A stretch of 5,413 nt of DNA from Hyphomicrobiales bacterium (GTDB lineage: Bacteria; Pseudomonadota; Alphaproteobacteria; Rhizobiales; Beijerinckiaceae), in NCBI GenBank assembly GCA_028290085.1, contig JAQGKN010000273.1:1-5413 (forward strand). The letters run 5' to 3'. The notes under the pieces were generated by a model that saw nothing but the letters and a program-made list of their open reading frames with translations, was not told the DNA's origin and searched no databases. A program made the position numbers and the translations under genes. This document shows positions 1 through 5,096 of the stretch, in pieces (positions within the stretch are counted from its first letter, which is position 1; every line of letters begins with the position of its first letter).

Positions 1-630
1 TGCATCACTTTGCCCAATTCCCGGATCAAGACTTTCAAGCAGGCACAGGCTGAGAAAGTCATCGCAGGTGCGGCCGGCAACGGGGCCTCATCGCGCGATT
101 ATGCGTATCTGCACAAGAACACGTCCGGCGCAAAGTTCGATGTCATCTCGGGCTACAAGGGCATGGCCGATATCCTGCTCGCGATGGAGCGCGGTGAAGT
201 CGATACGGTCTGCGGCTTCGACTGGTCGAGTGTGAAAGCGCAGCGTCCCACGCTCGTCAAAGAGAAAAGTCTTCACGTCCTTCTCCAAACCGGCGTCGAG
301 CCCAATCAGGAACTCGACGAACTCGGCGTGCCCGACGTCATGACCTTTACCGAAGGCGCGGACAATCGCGCCATCGTCGAGCTGGTCGTCGCCCAGCAAT
401 ATTTCGGGCGGCCCTTCCTCATCGCGCCGGGAAACCCCGATGCGGCAGTAAAAATCCTGCGCACGGCCTTCGATGTGGCCATGAAGGACGAGAAGCTGCT
501 GGCCGATGCCGCCAAGATCGGCGTCGACATCACGCCTGCACCCGGGATCAAGGTGCAGGAGGTCGTGAAAAAGATGTATGCCGCGCCCGACCGCATCGTC
601 GAGCTCGCCGCCAAGGCAATCCGCGAATAG
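1..630 (+). CDS. Tripartite tricarboxylate transporter (TctC/Bug) family substrate-binding protein, 5' end missing
   Basis: The C-terminal 209 codons of a periplasmic solute-binding protein; the reading frame is open at the left edge, so the signal peptide and roughly the first 100 residues lie outside the window. The TTG at 10 is an internal leucine, not a start. Family hallmarks seen: a PNSRIKTFKQ segment, a GAAGNGASSR loop, GYKGMADILLAMERGEVD (the 'GYkGgae...A..RGEvD' block typical of TctC/Bug receptors), and a C-terminal FLIAPGNPDAAVKILR stretch followed by the helix ending AAPDRIVELAAKAIRE. By family knowledge such proteins bind small carboxylates or related organic acids in the periplasm and may deliver them to a TctAB-type membrane permease. 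No permease gene is visible in the window, so either it lies to the left or this is one of the many orphan receptors of the family. The ligand cannot be deduced. Family assignment is firm; function beyond that is inference. Confidence 0.85.
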   Translation, partial: CITLPNSRIKTFKQAQAEKVIAGAAGNGASSRDYAYLHKNTSGAKFDVISGYKGMADILLAMERGEVDTVCGFDWSSVKAQRPTLVKEKSLHVLLQTGVEPNQELDELGVPDVMTFTEGADNRAIVELVVAQQYFGRPFLIAPGNPDAAVKILRTAFDVAMKDEKLLADAAKIGVDITPAPGIKVQEVVKKMYAAPDRIVELAAKAIRE

Positions 631-639
631 GCCAGCGAG

Positions 640-669
640 TGGCGCGCGCGGCACCCGCCACGCGCGCCA
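640..669 (+). terminator. GC-rich hairpin after the binding-protein gene, possible terminator
   Basis: Perfect 9-bp inverted repeat: TGGCGCGCG at 640-648 and CGCGCGCCA at 661-669, with a 12-nt loop, starting 9 nt after the stop codon at 628-630. Position and stability fit a transcription terminator or 3'-end stabiliser for the binding-protein gene, but the stem is followed by AAAAG rather than a T-tract, so it is not a canonical rho-independent terminator. Confidence 0.4.
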
Positions 670-794
670 AAAGTACGTATCACGACTACCGTAACGGAAT
701 GATTTGAGACGAAAAAATCAGATTTCATTCATCAAACCTGCGATTACCCGAATCTTCGCCGTCCCTCATAACCAGCCGTTTATCAGGGAGGCGC

Positions 795-854
795 ATGGTC
801 CCCGAATGCCCGAAGGGTGGGCGGCTACGCTGGGATGAAGATGACGTCGAGTAA
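795..854 (+). CDS. Possible 19-codon leader ORF overlapping the diguanylate cyclase start
   Basis: ATG at 795 is preceded by AGGGAGG (785-791), the best Shine-Dalgarno match in this intergenic region, although only 3 nt separate it from the ATG. The frame runs 19 codons (MVPECPKGGRLRWDEDDVE) to TAA at 852-854. It is out of frame with the cyclase and overlaps both of its candidate ATG starts (835 and 841). Ribosomes finishing this ORF would stop 9-17 nt past the cyclase start, a geometry compatible with translational coupling. The alternative is that the SD serves nothing, or that an indel separates an original ATG at 795 from the cyclase frame. No homology is recognised for the peptide. Confidence 0.3.
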   Translation: MVPECPKGGRLRWDEDDVE

Positions 855-2385
855 GCTTTCAGGGTTTTCTGGCGAATATCTCGACGAACGGACGGAACAT
901 GCCTTTCGCGTCGAACGTCTCGCCGAAAGTTTGCGCGAGGGACACCTGGTTCTTCTGCTATCGGGAATTCTGAATTCGCTCTTCTTCATCAGCGACTGGC
1001 GTTTCTATGGCGAACCGCGTTTCTTCGTGGCCATTCCGGCGCGTACCGCTGTCGTTCTCGGTTCGCTCGCCTGCCTTTACCTTCACAAGCTATGCACGAC
1101 GCCGGCTCATGCCCAACGTGTGATTGTCGGCTGGCAATGGCTCACCGCGATCGCTGTCGGCTTCCTCGTGAGTTCGCACAGCGACATCGCGTTCTTCGTC
1201 GTCATCTTGCTCCCCGCCATCTTCTACCTCGCGGTACCCACGTCTTTCGCCGCAACGATAAGTTCAGGCGTCGGTTGCAGCATTCTCATGCTCGCCGGCT
1301 TCATCCTGCCGGCTGGAACGAGCGCGACGATTCCGGGCCTCGTCCTGGCCATGATCACCATGAATGTCGCGCTGGCACTCGTGGTCATGAAGGGCAATCG
1401 CCTGCGCCGTCTCGAATGGTTTGCAACCCTCTCGGAACGCCGCGCCAATGCCGAACTTCTGGCTAGCCGGAAGGCGCTCGAAACTATCTTCATGGCCGTG
1501 CCTATTCCGCTCGTCGTCACGCAGCGCGAGAGCGGCCGGCTGATCCAGGCCAACCACGCTGCCATCTCGTATTTCGGCGCCATGCCGCTAAATACCGACA
1601 CCGTAACGGCCGAGCACTTTTACGCCGATCCAGAGCAGCGCGAGCACTTTCTTTCCTTGCTGGACCGGGAGGGCCGCGTTGACAGCCTGGAACTAAGTAT
1701 TCGACTGTCAAACGGTGAGCGGCGCGACGTGCTTCTCGCGGGCTCGGCCATCGAGGTCGACGGAACGGCCTGCATCATTACCGGCGCCGTCGATATCTCG
1801 GCACGCAAGGCGATGGAAGCACGGCTCGAAAATCTCGCGACAAAAGATCCGCTGACGCAGGTTTCCAACCGGACAGAATTCTTCAGCATCGCCGAACGAG
1901 AGATATCACGCGCAGTCCGCGAGCAAATCCCCATCTGCGTGGTCATGATCGACCTCGATTATTTCAAGCTCATCAACGATGCCTTCGGGCATGCTGCCGG
2001 CGACCTCACCTTGAAGGCCTTTGCCGATCTTTGCCGACAAAACGTGCGCGGACACGACCATCTCGCGCGTCTGGGAGGCGAGGAATTCGCTCTGCTGCTC
2101 CCCGGCTCCGACCGCTCGGAAACGCTGCGGGTCTCGGAGCGCCTGCGCGTGGCCGTTGAAAACATGCGTGTCGATGGCGCCCCCGCGAGCCTGCGGGTTA
2201 CGATCAGCGTCGGTATTTCGGAAATAGAACCAGGCGAGCACGATTTGCTCGCCGCCCTCGCGCGCGCCGATCTGGCACTCTACGGCGCGAAGATGCGCGG
2301 TCGGAACAAGGTTGTCGGCTCCGAGGAAGATGGCCTCGACGAGGTCTGGGAAGACACCGTCCCGCGCGTCACGTCTGCCGCCTGA
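841..2385 (+). CDS. Membrane-bound PAS-GGDEF diguanylate cyclase
   Basis: Makes the second messenger cyclic di-GMP from two GTP at the cytoplasmic face of the inner membrane. Numbered from the ATG at 841 (514 aa): six hydrophobic segments at about 35-51, 60-82, 94-111, 115-132, 135-158 and 164-183 form an N-terminal membrane sensor of no family I can name; a PAS domain spans about 211-320; the GGDEF domain spans about 331-492. The cyclase domain looks active: metal-binding Asp371 in MIDLDYFK, Asn379, Asp388 in FGHAAGD, the signature GGEEF at 412-416 (nt 2074-2088), and the late AKMRGRN motif. An RxxD inhibitory site (Arg403-Asp406, nt 2047-2058) sits exactly five residues before GGEEF, so product inhibition is expected. 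An acidic tail follows. No EAL or HD-GYP domain is attached. Start choice: ATG 841 has GGGA 5 nt upstream; ATG 835 and GTG 817 are in-frame alternatives with poorer spacing. It converges on the receiver gene with a 7-nt gap. Confidence 0.92.
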   Translation: MTSSKLSGFSGEYLDERTEHAFRVERLAESLREGHLVLLLSGILNSLFFISDWRFYGEPRFFVAIPARTAVVLGSLACLYLHKLCTTPAHAQRVIVGWQWLTAIAVGFLVSSHSDIAFFVVILLPAIFYLAVPTSFAATISSGVGCSILMLAGFILPAGTSATIPGLVLAMITMNVALALVVMKGNRLRRLEWFATLSERRANAELLASRKALETIFMAVPIPLVVTQRESGRLIQANHAAISYFGAMPLNTDTVTAEHFYADPEQREHFLSLLDREGRVDSLELSIRLSNGERRDVLLAGSAIEVDGTACIITGAVDISARKAMEARLENLATKDPLTQVSNRTEFFSIAEREISRAVREQIPICVVMIDLDYFKLINDAFGHAAGDLTLKAFADLCRQNVRGHDHLARLGGEEFALLLPGSDRSETLRVSERLRVAVENMRVDGAPASLRVTISVGISEIEPGEHDLLAALARADLALYGAKMRGRNKVVGSEEDGLDEVWEDTVPRVTSAA

Positions 2386-2392
2386 CGAGACC

Positions 2393-2767
2393 TCATCCTC
2401 GCAGCACACGCTCGATCGTCGCGACAAGCTGCGCGCCGTCCACCGGCTTGAGCAACACATGGGGCCATTGCCCGTCGATCCATTGTGCGGCTTCCGCATC
2501 GCAGGCGATGAAAACAACCGGCAATCCCGGGCGTTTCTGAACAGCCATGTTCGCCAGCGCAATGCCGTGAGGGGTTCCCTGCGGCAGGCGCAGGGCCGTC
2601 ACCATCAGCGAAATGTCGCGCTCGCTTTCGAGCATGGCAAGAGCGCCGCGATAGTCCGGGAAGGTTTCGACGCGATAGCCGTGGGCCGCCAGATTGCGCG
2701 CCAGCTCATCCGCCAGGGCGGCGTCATTTTCGACAAGAAGCACCAGAGGCCGAACAGCGTTGTTCAT
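2393..2767 (-). CDS. Single-domain response-regulator-like protein with degenerate phosphorylation site (pseudo-receiver)
   Basis: A stand-alone 124-aa CheY-like receiver fold with no output domain. The start is the ATG at 2767-2765, which overlaps the stop of the upstream Crp/Fnr-type gene by one base (TGATG), so the two are co-transcribed and probably translationally coupled; the frame can be read further upstream but that would run inside the regulator gene. Receiver landmarks: PLVLLVENDAAL (first strand and acidic loop), the TALRLPQG strand-3 loop, LPVVFIACD (strand 4) and the invariant LLKP (Lys107-Pro108). Key residues are altered: the phospho-accepting aspartate, expected before LRLP, is Ala58 (GCC); the second acidic-loop residue is Asn14 rather than Asp; the switch Thr/Ser is Ala88. 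Only Glu13, Asp15 and Lys107 remain of the usual pocket. By family knowledge it should not be activated by aspartyl phosphorylation and more likely works by protein-protein contact. The partner is unknown; the coupled Crp-type protein is the first candidate. Confidence 0.85.
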   Translation of the reverse strand: MNNAVRPLVLLVENDAALADELARNLAAHGYRVETFPDYRGALAMLESERDISLMVTALRLPQGTPHGIALANMAVQKRPGLPVVFIACDAEAAQWIDGQWPHVLLKPVDGAQLVATIERVLRG

Positions 2768-3489
2768 CACGCGTCGCAGCTTTCGCTTCGCTTGACATAG
2801 ATATCCCGACGGGTGTCGCGCAACGTCTTCCGGCACGCGCAGGCGACCGTTTCCAGCGACGGCTTATCAGTGACCTCGATGGAACCGCGAGTGCTTCGTA
2901 CATGCCCTTGCTTCTGCAGAATGGACACGCAAGTCGCAACTGTCGTGCGTTGCACGCCGAGAACCTGAGCCATGGCCTCCTGCGTGAACGGCAGAGCCGT
3001 TCGTGCTTCGCACTTGTCCAGTCCCTCCAGGATCAGGCGGCTGAGACGGGCCTCGACCGTATGGATAGCGTTGCAGGCGACATTCTGGCGCGACTCAGCA
3101 AGCAGCATCTCGACGTGCTTGTGGATCGCGGTGCGCAAGGCCGCGCTGGTGTCGTAGAACTCCCGGTAAACGCTGGCCCGCATGCGAGAGGCCTTCCCCG
3201 CAACATTGACGAGGCAACGCATGTGCGCCGTGCGGCTACCGCATGCCTCGAAAGCGCCAATGGCTCCCTCATAGCCGATGAGGCACGTAGCAACGCTTTC
3301 GCCGGTCGGCGTGTCCGCCAGACCCGCGACGAGTGCGCCTTCGGGGAAATACACCCAGTCGACGGGATCGCCAGGGTTCTGGAGCGTCGCCCCCTTGCTC
3401 AAGTCAACGGGCAGCAAGCGCGAGGCGAACTGTGCAAGCACCTCCGCCTCTACTTCACGGAGCAGTAAATTTGGATGCTCCACCAACAT
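2767..3489 (-). CDS. Crp/Fnr-family transcriptional regulator
   Basis: A 240-aa DNA-binding regulator, the usual length for the family. The ATG at 3489-3487 is chosen because AGGA lies 8 nt upstream and the family-like start MLVEHPNLLLREV begins there; a longer frame back to 3633 has no support. An N-terminal cyclic-nucleotide-binding-like beta-barrel covers about 10-125 (GDPVDWVYFPEGALVAGL, then IGYEGAIGAF in place of a canonical FGE phosphate cassette), then a long dimerisation helix (about 125-158), then a Crp-type winged helix-turn-helix at about 166-210 (FTQEAMAQVLGVQRTTVATC recognition region, GSIEVTD wing). The lack of a FGE-RxA cassette argues against cAMP as ligand. There are nine cysteines (69, 83, 92, 139, 160, 187, 217, 219, 238) but no N-terminal FNR-type Fe-S cluster motif. 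This resembles the many rhizobial Crp/Fnr-like proteins of unknown signal. It is the first gene of an operon with the pseudo-receiver downstream. A palindrome overlaps its ribosome binding site. Confidence 0.88.
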   Translation of the reverse strand: MLVEHPNLLLREVEAEVLAQFASRLLPVDLSKGATLQNPGDPVDWVYFPEGALVAGLADTPTGESVATCLIGYEGAIGAFEACGSRTAHMRCLVNVAGKASRMRASVYREFYDTSAALRTAIHKHVEMLLAESRQNVACNAIHTVEARLSRLILEGLDKCEARTALPFTQEAMAQVLGVQRTTVATCVSILQKQGHVRSTRGSIEVTDKPSLETVACACRKTLRDTRRDIYVKRSESCDA

Positions 3490-3490
3490 C

Positions 3491-3503
3491 TTAGGAATCC
3501 TAA
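3491..3503. promoter_or_regulatory. 13-bp palindrome over the Crp/Fnr gene's ribosome binding site
   Basis: TTAGGA-A-TCCTAA is a perfect inverted repeat with a single central base, directly before the regulator's ATG (3489-3487 on the minus strand). The minus-strand AGGA of the right arm is the Shine-Dalgarno sequence. A one-base loop cannot fold as an RNA hairpin with the full stem, so a dimeric DNA-binding protein is the more natural reader; autoregulation by the encoded protein is possible but unproven. It does not match the canonical FNR (TTGAT-N4-ATCAA) or CRP box. Confidence 0.35.
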
Positions 3504-3625
3504 TCCCGCTGAATGGCGCCACGGCGCAGTATTTGCCACCTAGCACAACGCTGCGCTGCAGTATGTGTTGTACCCGACAGTCCGCGATGTGCCTTTTCAC
3601 ACACCGTCGCCTATTTTGGGCCACG

Positions 3626-3650
3626 GCAACCATGCAGGGGATCGTCCGTT
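3626..3650 (+). promoter_or_regulatory. Near-consensus EcfG-type (general stress response) promoter for the small gene
   Basis: GCAAC at 3626-3630, a 16-nt spacer, then CGTT at 3647-3650. The alphaproteobacterial EcfG consensus is GGAAC-N16/17-CGTT, so this has one mismatch in the -35 element. It points towards the small gene whose ATG is at 3706, 55 nt beyond the -10. The same spacing occurs in the perfect match upstream of the topoisomerase, which raises its credibility. Confidence 0.35.
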
Positions 3651-3665
3651 AAACAGCCGATGCCA

Positions 3666-3691
3666 CGCGCGCGTCGCGCGCGCCGCTTTTT
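3666..3691 (+). promoter_or_regulatory. Alternating CG palindrome plus T5 in the leader of the small gene
   Basis: CGCGCGCG (3666-3673), one T, CGCGCGCG (3675-3682), then CCGC and TTTTT (3687-3691). As RNA this can form a short, very stable GC hairpin followed by a U-run, like an intrinsic terminator, but it lies only 3 nt before the GGGAGA ribosome binding site (3695-3700) of the gene at 3706 and behind its putative promoter. It may attenuate transcription of that gene or gate its translation; the 4-nt gap between stem and U-run weakens the terminator reading. Confidence 0.35.
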
Positions 3692-3705
3692 GGCGGGAGA
3701 ATGCC

Positions 3706-3903
3706 ATGAAAACCCAGAAGCCCATCCCCAAGACAAAGGCACCCGAGCAGAAGCCCGACGAGAAGCCAGAGGCCTTTCCTGCTGCCGGGCCTCACGCGCA
3801 CCCACGGCTCACCAATCCGGACGCAACGCCCGGCTCCGGCATTTTGCCAGAACCGGGGCCGGCCCAGAATCCGGAGGGCGAAGTCGAAGGCGGTGCCGGC
3901 TAA
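3706..3903 (+). CDS. Small proline-rich, probably disordered protein of unknown function
   Basis: A 65-aa protein with a good ribosome binding site: GGGAGA at 3695-3700, 5 nt before the ATG at 3706. I do not recognise a named family. It has 14 prolines, no cysteine, tryptophan or tyrosine, a lysine-rich N-terminus (six Lys in the first 20 residues) and an acidic, glycine-rich C-terminus (Glu57, 59, 61). It has no signal peptide or membrane segment, so it should be cytosolic and largely unstructured. The central block FPAAGPHAHPRLTNPDATPG (residues 24-43) is less repetitive than the ends and is the likeliest conserved motif. Its neighbour 80 nt downstream on the same strand is topoisomerase IB, which has its own promoter. 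A near-consensus EcfG promoter and a GC hairpin lie upstream, so a stress-induced role is plausible but inferred. The clear SD and composition favour a real gene. Confidence 0.7.
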   Translation: MKTQKPIPKTKAPEQKPDEKPEAFPAAGPHAHPRLTNPDATPGSGILPEPGPAQNPEGEVEGGAG

Positions 3904-3922
3904 GACATGACCCGTCCGCACA

Positions 3923-3947
3923 GGAACCTCACCCAGCCAGCTCCGTT
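3923..3947 (+). promoter_or_regulatory. Consensus EcfG-type (general stress response) promoter for topoisomerase IB
   Basis: GGAAC at 3923-3927 and CGTT at 3944-3947 with a 16-nt spacer: a perfect match to the EcfG extracytoplasmic-function sigma promoter known from alphaproteobacteria (GGAAC-N16/17-CGTT). It lies in the 80-nt gap after the small gene, on the correct strand, with its -10 ending 36 nt before the topoisomerase ATG, giving an expected leader of about 30 nt. Assuming even base frequencies, a chance perfect match with either spacing in these 80 nt on this strand is roughly 160 in 262,144. Confidence 0.65.
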
Positions 3948-3983
3948 GTCCGGCCCCACCCTCTGCTGTGAAGATCGATCTGA

Positions 3984-5096
3984 ATGGCCCTTCTCCTTGA
4001 CGAGGCCCGGCAGGAAGCGCTGGACGACACACGCGAAGCGGCGGAGGCCGTGGGACTTCGCTATGTTTCTGACGACGAGCCCGGCTTCACGCGACGCAAG
4101 GCTGGCCGGGGCTTTACCTATTACGACACGGCGGGGAAGATCATTCGTGACGCCTCCAGTCTCAAGCGACTACGCTCGCTTGCCGTGCCGCCCGCATATC
4201 ATGACGTCTGGATTTGCCGCGATGCCGCGGGACACATTCAGGCGACGGGCCGCGATGAAAAGGGCCGTAAGCAATATCGCTATCACGCTAAGTGGCACGA
4301 AGCCCGCGACAGCGCGAAATACGAACACATGCTGACATTCGCCAAGGCGCCGCCCGCCATACGCGAGCAGATCGCGGCGCATATGCGGCTGCGGAACCTG
4401 TCACGGGAAAAGGTCCTTGCGACTGTGGTGCATCTACTGGAGACAACGCTCATCCGCGTCGGTAACGAGGACTATGCCCGCACCAACAAGAGCTATGGCC
4501 TGACCACGCTGCGCGATCGTCACGTCGAGATCGACGGCGGCGAACTGAAGTTTGAATTCAAGGGCAAGAGTGGCAAGTCGTGGAAGCTGCAAATTCGCGA
4601 CAAGCGGATCGCTCGCGTCGTCAAGCAATGCCAGGATCTGCCGGGACAGCATCTGTTCCAATATGTCGACGACGAGGGCGCACAACAGGCGGTGACATCG
4701 TCGGACGTGAACGCCTACCTGCGCGAGATTTCAGGCACGCAAATCACAGCGAAGGATTTTCGCACCTGGGCAGGCACAGTTCTCGCCGCGATGGCGCTGA
4801 GCGAGTTCGAGGCCGTGGACAGCGCTGCGCGCGCCAAGCGCAACGTCAAAGCCGCCATCGAGCGCGTCGCGGCGCGCCTTGGCAACACGCCGACCATCTG
4901 CCGCAAGTGCTACGTGCATCCAGAGGTCGTGCAGTCCTACCTCGACGGGCAGGTTCTGAGCGAGGTGAAGGACGAGATCGACGCGGAATTGCGCGAGGAT
5001 CTTGCCTATCTCGAGCCGGAGGAAGCAGCACTGCTCGTGCTCCTGCGCAAGCGGCTCGGCAGCGAGCTTGAGAAGGCGGGCTCGCGCGCCCGCTGA
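3984..5096 (+). CDS. DNA topoisomerase IB
   Basis: A 370-aa type IB topoisomerase, the usual bacterial length. It relaxes positive and negative supercoils by nicking one strand through a 3'-phosphotyrosine link, without ATP. The ATG at 3984 is fixed by an in-frame TGA immediately before it (3981-3983); its SD is weak (GAAG about 10 nt upstream). An N-terminal DNA-clamp domain covers about 25-105 (GFTRRKAGRGFTYYD, SLAVPPAYHDVWIC, GHIQATGRDEKGRKQYRYH), and the catalytic domain about 110-330. Expected catalytic residues are visible: Arg158 in TLIRVGN, a Lys in FKGKSGK (about 195), Arg260 in DFRTWAGT and the nucleophile Tyr310 in KCYVHP. The position of the vaccinia/eukaryotic catalytic His appears to be Asn301 (LGNTP). 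Two cysteines, 306 and 309, flank the loop just before Tyr310. A perfect EcfG promoter upstream suggests induction in the general stress response. Its stop abuts that of convergent mtnA. Confidence 0.95.
   Translation: MALLLDEARQEALDDTREAAEAVGLRYVSDDEPGFTRRKAGRGFTYYDTAGKIIRDASSLKRLRSLAVPPAYHDVWICRDAAGHIQATGRDEKGRKQYRYHAKWHEARDSAKYEHMLTFAKAPPAIREQIAAHMRLRNLSREKVLATVVHLLETTLIRVGNEDYARTNKSYGLTTLRDRHVEIDGGELKFEFKGKSGKSWKLQIRDKRIARVVKQCQDLPGQHLFQYVDDEGAQQAVTSSDVNAYLREISGTQITAKDFRTWAGTVLAAMALSEFEAVDSAARAKRNVKAAIERVAARLGNTPTICRKCYVHPEVVQSYLDGQVLSEVKDEIDAELREDLAYLEPEEAALLVLLRKRLGSELEKAGSRAR
5076..5093. repeat. GC inverted repeat at the topoisomerase/mtnA convergence
   Basis: GCGGGC (5076-5081), six bases, GCCCGC (5088-5093), ending directly before the topoisomerase stop codon. 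No T-tract follows on either strand. With no intergenic space between the two convergent genes, this hairpin may help end transcription, but that is a guess. Confidence 0.25.

Noticed and set aside
306..728. Minus-strand open frames opposite the binding-protein gene
   Set aside because: Low-complexity shadow translations with no recognisable family; the plus strand holds the conserved protein.
704..732. Possible sigma-70-type promoter before the cyclase (TTGAGA, 17 nt, ATTCAT)
   Set aside because: The -35 is fair, but the -10 matches TATAAT at only three of six positions; not enough to call.
2341..2394. 7-bp inverted repeat GAGGTCT/AGACCTC at the end of the cyclase gene as a bidirectional terminator
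   Set aside because: The loop is 40 nt, no T-tract follows on either strand, and the arms lie largely inside coding sequence.
2768..2836. N-terminal extension of the receiver gene back to 2836
   Set aside because: It would lie inside the upstream regulator's coding region; the TGATG overlap gives a natural start and a normal receiver length.
2902..3468. Long plus-strand open frame opposite the Crp/Fnr gene
   Set aside because: No family features and arginine/serine-rich composition; it is the antisense shadow of a clear gene in high-GC DNA.
3516..3527. GCGCC-AC-GGCGC inverted repeat in the divergent region
   Set aside because: Short arms made only of G and C in GC-rich DNA; expected by chance.
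3490..3633. N-terminal extension of the Crp/Fnr gene back to a start at 3633
   Set aside because: The extra 48 residues look non-conserved and Cys/Arg-rich, while the ATG at 3489 has a well-spaced SD and a family-like start.
3907..4335. Plus-strand open frame overlapping the start of topoisomerase IB
   Set aside because: Overlaps conserved topoisomerase coding sequence in another frame, has no good SD, and would span the EcfG promoter.
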